Below, in pieces: positions 60,585 through 64,000 of a stretch of DNA of 64,000 nucleotides. The translations under genes were made by a program, and so were the position numbers. The notes beneath the pieces are model-generated. The model made no database searches and had not been told where the DNA came from. It worked only from the letters and a program-made list of their open reading frames with translations. This stretch comes from Streptomyces spongiicola (lineage in GTDB: Bacteria > Actinomycetota > Actinomycetes > Streptomycetales > Streptomycetaceae), in NCBI RefSeq assembly GCF_003122365.1, contig NZ_CP029254.1, positions 124,001-188,000 of the forward strand, read 5' to 3'. How positions within the stretch are numbered: the stretch's first letter is position 1; every line of letters begins with the position of its first letter.

Positions 60585-61862
60585 TTGACGGACCCATGGG
60601 TGGCGCTGGAGCCCGACGGCGACGCCGGACGGCGGGCCGGTGCGCTGCGCCGGGCGTACGAGCAGTTCACGGCGGCGGGCCGGGTGGAGGCGGGAGTACG
60701 GCCCGTGGTGGCCGAGTCGTGGCGGCGCTCCGCGCGGGCCAGGGTCGCCCCGGAGGGCCGGGCCAGTGTGGAACTCCATGACGACGAACTGGCGGTGTAC
60801 CGGGACGGGCATCCGCTGTCCCGGGTGATGCCCCTGGTCCGGGAGCTGATGGGCGTGTACGCCGTCGACGGCGAGCACCTGGTCGCGGTGTGCGACGCCC
60901 AGGCGCGGCTGCTGTGGGTGGAGGGCCACCCGGCGGCGCGGCGGCGAGCGGGGCGGATGAACTTCGTGGAGGGGGCGCGCTGGGCCGAGGCGGTGGCGGG
61001 GACGAACGCACCGGGCACGGCGCTCACGGTCGACCGCCCGGTGCAGGTGTTCGCGGCGGAGCACTTCCAGCGCCCGGTACAGGACTGGACGTGTGCCGCG
61101 GCCCCGGTCCACGACCCGCACAGCGGCCGGCTGCTGGGCGCGGTCGACATCACCGGGGGGAACGGACTGGCGCATCCCCACAGTCTGGCGTTCGTCGGTG
61201 CGGTGGCGCGGGCCGCCGAGTCGCAGCTGGCGCTGCTGGCACCCCGGCCCCGGGGCGGCGAGGCGCAGCTGACGGCACTGGGCCGAAACGAGGCGCTGCT
61301 GGTCCTTGAGGGCCGCAGGGTGCGGCTGAGCCGGCGGCACAGCGAGATCCTCGTGATGCTCGCCCACCGCCCCGAGGGGCTGAGCGGTGACGAGCTGCTG
61401 CTGGAGCTGTACGAGGACGAGCGCATCACCCCGGTCACGCTGCGCGCCGAGCTGTCCCGGTTGCGCGCACTGCTCGGCCCCCGGCTGCTGAGGTCCCGTC
61501 CGTACCGGCTGGGTGTCGCCGTCGACACCGACTTCGGCACCGTGGGCCGCCGCCTCGCCTCGGGTGGGCTCGCCACCGCGCTCGGCGGGTACACCGGGCC
61601 GCTGCTGCCCGCTTCCCGGGCGCCCGGCGTGGTACGGCTCCGCGAGCGGCTGCGGGACCAGCTGCGCACCGCCGTGATCGCCCGCGGCGACCCGGGGCTG
61701 CTGGCGGACTGGGCGTACAGCCGGTGGGGCGAGGACGATCTCGCCGTGTGGCGGGCCCTGGCCGCCGCCCTCCCCGAGCACCGCCGCCCCGCGGCGCAGG
61801 CCAGGGCCCGGGCCCTGGACCGGGAGTTCGCGGAGGGAACCCCCTCCCTCGGCCCGGAGTAG
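60585..61862 (+). CDS. GAF-domain transcriptional regulator with winged-helix-like domain
   Basis: 425 residues. The TTG at 60585 follows GGGAGG by 5 bases and starts LTDPWVALEPDGD, matching the TDPWVALEPG start I recall for this Streptomyces family. An N-terminal helical part (VVAESWRRSARA) and GAF domain (about 85-225: VYAVDGEHLVAVCDAQARLLWVEG, DWTCAAAPVHDPHSGRLLGAVDITGG) resemble the sensory half of AcoR-type regulators but the sigma54 AAA domain is absent. A C-terminal DNA-binding-like domain follows (LSRRHSEILVMLAHRPEGLSGDELL, VTLRAELSRLRALLG). Probably a ligand-responsive regulator; target unknown. Confidence 0.85.
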   Translation: MTDPWVALEPDGDAGRRAGALRRAYEQFTAAGRVEAGVRPVVAESWRRSARARVAPEGRASVELHDDELAVYRDGHPLSRVMPLVRELMGVYAVDGEHLVAVCDAQARLLWVEGHPAARRRAGRMNFVEGARWAEAVAGTNAPGTALTVDRPVQVFAAEHFQRPVQDWTCAAAPVHDPHSGRLLGAVDITGGNGLAHPHSLAFVGAVARAAESQLALLAPRPRGGEAQLTALGRNEALLVLEGRRVRLSRRHSEILVMLAHRPEGLSGDELLLELYEDERITPVTLRAELSRLRALLGPRLLRSRPYRLGVAVDTDFGTVGRRLASGGLATALGGYTGPLLPASRAPGVVRLRERLRDQLRTAVIARGDPGLLADWAYSRWGEDDLAVWRALAAALPEHRRPAAQARARALDREFAEGTPSLGPE

Positions 61863-62229
61863 GGAACGGGGGCCAAGGCCCGGAGCGGGCATCAAACAGA
61901 GCGGGCATCAAACAGAGCGGGCATCGCCGGGGCGGGCATCAAACAGAGCGGGCATCGCCGGGGCGGGCAGCGACCGGGGCGGGCATCGACCGGGCTGATA
62001 CGCCTCGGGCGTCACCGCCTCGTCGCACCCATGGGCCCATGGCCTGACCTGCGATTTCCGGCCCCTGCCGGAAGAGCGGACCACCGGGCGCCCGGCTCGT
62101 GAAAACAGTCACATTTGGGTTGCTTTCGTCCTGTTCTGGTGGATGGTGGAGGCTCCGAGAACGTTCACCGGGCTGTACCGGCGGCCCGCCAGGGCGTCGT
62201 CGCGGCCCGGCCGACGCCGAGGGAGTCTC
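61863..62229. other. Gap with AGAGCGGGCATCAAAC repeats and AT-richer promoter zone
   Basis: Repeats of AGAGCGGGCATCAAAC and CGGGGCGGGCATCG at 61879-61995. Positions 62098-62140 (GAAAACAGTCACATTTGGG) are unusually AT-rich for the window and may hold the promoter of the VanW gene. Confidence 0.5.
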
Positions 62230-64000
62230 ATGGCAAGCGGAACCCGCGCATCCGGCAGCCGGCGGTTGGCTCTGACCGTCGCGGGCGGGGCGGCCGTCCT
62301 CGCCGCAGGCGGTCTGTACGCGGCCGGACTGGCGGCCGCGGACGTCCCCGACGGCACCCGGGTGCGTGGGGTCGACATCGGCGGGATGAGCCTGCCGGAG
62401 GCCCGGCGGACCCTGGACCGGGAACTCGCGGGGACGTTCACCGCTCCGCTCACGCTGAGGATCGGGGACCGGGTCGAGAGGGCTGAGCCGGCCGCGCTCG
62501 GTCTCTCCGTCGACACGGCGGCGACCGCGGACAACGCCGCCAGCGACTCGCTCGACCCCGTCAGCGTCGCAGGGAGGCTCTTCGGCACGGAGAACCGCGA
62601 CATCGAGCCGGTGATACGCGTCGACGAGGAGAAGAACCGGACCGCGATCGCACGCATGGCCGCGACCGCCGAGCGGAAGGTGCGCGACGGCGGCGTATCG
62701 TTCGAGGACGGCCGGGCAACGGCGGTCGCGCCGGTCACCGGCACGTCCCTGGTGGAGGAGCGCGCCCCGGACGCCCTCTTGGACGGCTACCGGCGCGGGG
62801 ACCGCTCGCCGGTCGTGATGCCGGTGAAGCTGACGGCTCCGCGCACCGACCTGGCCGAGACCGAGCGGGCCATGAACGACTTCGCCCTGCCTGCGATGTC
62901 CGGACCCGTCACCCTCACCCTCGGCGGCAGGGCGGTGACCATCGGACCGTCGGTCCTCGGTCGCCATCTGGCCATGACGCCGGGAGAGGACGGCCGGCTC
63001 ACCCCGTCGCTCGACGCCGAGGGGCTGCTCGACGACCCCGGGATATCCGCCCGGATACGCGAGGCCGCGCAGGGCCCGCGCGATGCCGTACTCGGGCTCG
63101 ACGGCGACCGGGTCGTCGTGACCCGGCAGGCCCGCACCGGCTACCAGGTCGAGGAACGGGACTTCGGCAAGGCCGTACTCCCCCTGCTGACCCGCGAGGG
63201 CGCGGCCCGCACCGGCGAGATCCCGGCGAAGGCCGTCCAGCCGCGGTTCACCGGCGATACCGCCCGGCGCCTCGGGATAAGGGAGAAGGTCTCCTCGTTC
63301 ACCGTCGACTTCCCCGCGGCCCCCTACCGGGTGACCAACATCGCCCGCGCCGTGGAGCGGATCGACGGCTCCGTCGTCCTGCCGGGCGAGGAGTGGAGCT
63401 TCGACCGGACGGTCGGTGAGCGCACCGAGGAGAACGGCTTCGTCGACGGCATCATGATCAACAACGGCCGGTATGTGAAGTCTCCCGGCGGAGGTGTCTC
63501 GGCCGTCGCGACCACGATGTTCAACGCCGTGTTCTTCGCGGGGGTCAAGCCGGTGGAGTACCGGGCCCACTCGTTCTACATCGAGCGCTACCCGGAGGGC
63601 CGCGAGGCGACGGTGGCATGGGGCACCCTCGACCTGCGCTGGCTCAACGACTCCGGCAGCGCCGTCTATGTCAAGGCCGAGTCCACGGACACCTCGGTCA
63701 CCATCTCCTTCCTCGGCACGAAGAAGTACGACGAGGTACGCGCGACCAGGGGACCGCGCACCAACGTCGAGGAACCGGGCACCCGCGAGGACGGCGGCCC
63801 GCAGTGCGAGCCCCAGACGCCACTCGAGGGCTTCGACGTCACGGTGGGGCGCCACTTCGTCAAGGACGGCCGCGAGGTCGGCCGGGAGGACTTCACCACC
63901 CACTACACACCGCGCGACGAGGTCGTCTGCACCCCGGAGGAGCCGGCCCCGGGCGAGGGCGGCGCTGAGCCCGAGCACGCTGCCGAGGACGCCGGCGCCG
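62230..64000 (+). CDS. VanW-family protein with peptidoglycan-binding-like repeats, 3' partial
   Basis: At least 590 residues, running off the right edge. N-terminal basic stretch and one membrane anchor (LALTVAGGAAVLAAGGLYAAGLA, about 13-35). Two YoaR-type putative peptidoglycan-binding domains follow (about 40-340; GVDIGGMSLPEARRTL). The VanW domain is about 355-490 (SSFTVDFPAAPYRVTNIARAVERIDGSVVLPGEEWSFDRTVGERT; GGGVSAVATTMFNAVFFAGV). The tail is acidic and Pro/Glu-rich. Extracytoplasmic, cell-envelope-associated; VanW's biochemical role is unknown. GAGGGAGTCTC precedes the ATG. Confidence 0.92.
   Translation, partial: MASGTRASGSRRLALTVAGGAAVLAAGGLYAAGLAAADVPDGTRVRGVDIGGMSLPEARRTLDRELAGTFTAPLTLRIGDRVERAEPAALGLSVDTAATADNAASDSLDPVSVAGRLFGTENRDIEPVIRVDEEKNRTAIARMAATAERKVRDGGVSFEDGRATAVAPVTGTSLVEERAPDALLDGYRRGDRSPVVMPVKLTAPRTDLAETERAMNDFALPAMSGPVTLTLGGRAVTIGPSVLGRHLAMTPGEDGRLTPSLDAEGLLDDPGISARIREAAQGPRDAVLGLDGDRVVVTRQARTGYQVEERDFGKAVLPLLTREGAARTGEIPAKAVQPRFTGDTARRLGIREKVSSFTVDFPAAPYRVTNIARAVERIDGSVVLPGEEWSFDRTVGERTEENGFVDGIMINNGRYVKSPGGGVSAVATTMFNAVFFAGVKPVEYRAHSFYIERYPEGREATVAWGTLDLRWLNDSGSAVYVKAESTDTSVTISFLGTKKYDEVRATRGPRTNVEEPGTREDGGPQCEPQTPLEGFDVTVGRHFVKDGREVGREDFTTHYTPRDEVVCTPEEPAPGEGGAEPEHAAEDAGA

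Overview
The window is high-GC actinomycete DNA that almost certainly comes from a Streptomyces chromosome. Third codon positions are nearly all G or C, many genes start with GTG and a few with TTG, ATGA/GTGA start-stop overlaps are common, and the gene families are typical of the genus: conservon-type sensor/roadblock/DUF742/small-GTPase sets, streptogrisin-like protease, SlpD/E-like peptidase, secreted PI-PLC and a SpoIIE phosphatase. No rRNA, tRNA or CRISPR array was seen. Two genes run off the edges: a polyketide synthase on the left and a VanW-family protein on the right.

Layout. 1-6.8 kb: the right end of an iterative type I PKS cluster, with AT-DH-PPTase followed by a discrete ACP, an alpha/beta hydrolase, a glycosyltransferase and a methyltransferase. 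The last four are tightly coupled to the PKS, suggesting a glycosylated, methylated polyketide or fatty-acyl product (heterocyst-glycolipid-like, hglE type). 7.4-16.8 kb: mostly single genes, namely a SpoIIE phosphatase, a tandem GNAT, two small Cys-rich proteins, a secreted seven-repeat RCC1 protein, a RibD-C reductase, a GT-C-like membrane protein and two conserved hypotheticals. 17.3-20.5 kb: a TetR repressor divergent from two related alpha/beta hydrolases, with two near-identical palindromic operators between them. The second hydrolase carries a C-terminal DUF2255 domain. 20.6-27.9 kb: an SDR remnant, a streptogrisin-like protease, a two-domain universal stress protein, a secreted S33 peptidase and a GCS2-type ligase.

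28.2-36.5 kb: one operon of seven overlapping or closely spaced genes, coxS-coxL-coxM-moxR-coxE-xdhC-coxG-like. It encodes a molybdenum hydroxylase (AYRGAGR active-site loop, so not a form I CO dehydrogenase) with its maturation and membrane-anchoring factors. An XRE-cupin regulator follows. 37.4-39.2 kb is an island of lower GC with a 5-formyl-THF cyclo-ligase, a gene truncated at its 5' end with its own terminator, and the 3' end of an IS5-family transposase. 39.7-43 kb: an ATP-dependent DNA ligase and a secreted PI-PLC. 43.4-55.9 kb: signalling genes, with an orphan roadblock protein and small GTPase at 43.4-44.8 kb and a cvnA-cvnB-cvnC set without a GTPase at 51.2-54.8 kb. Between them lie an NDH-2, an animal-type transketolase and a nucleoside hydrolase, and an MHYT membrane protein follows. 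56-64 kb: a methyltransferase, hypotheticals, a secreted esterase, a GAF-domain regulator and the VanW protein.

A striking overall feature is the density of short tandem repeats, with units of 6 to 41 bp. They sit in most intergenic gaps and also inside genes, where they produce low-complexity linkers and tails. The clearest is seven copies of a 36-bp unit at the start of the MoxR-like ATPase gene.
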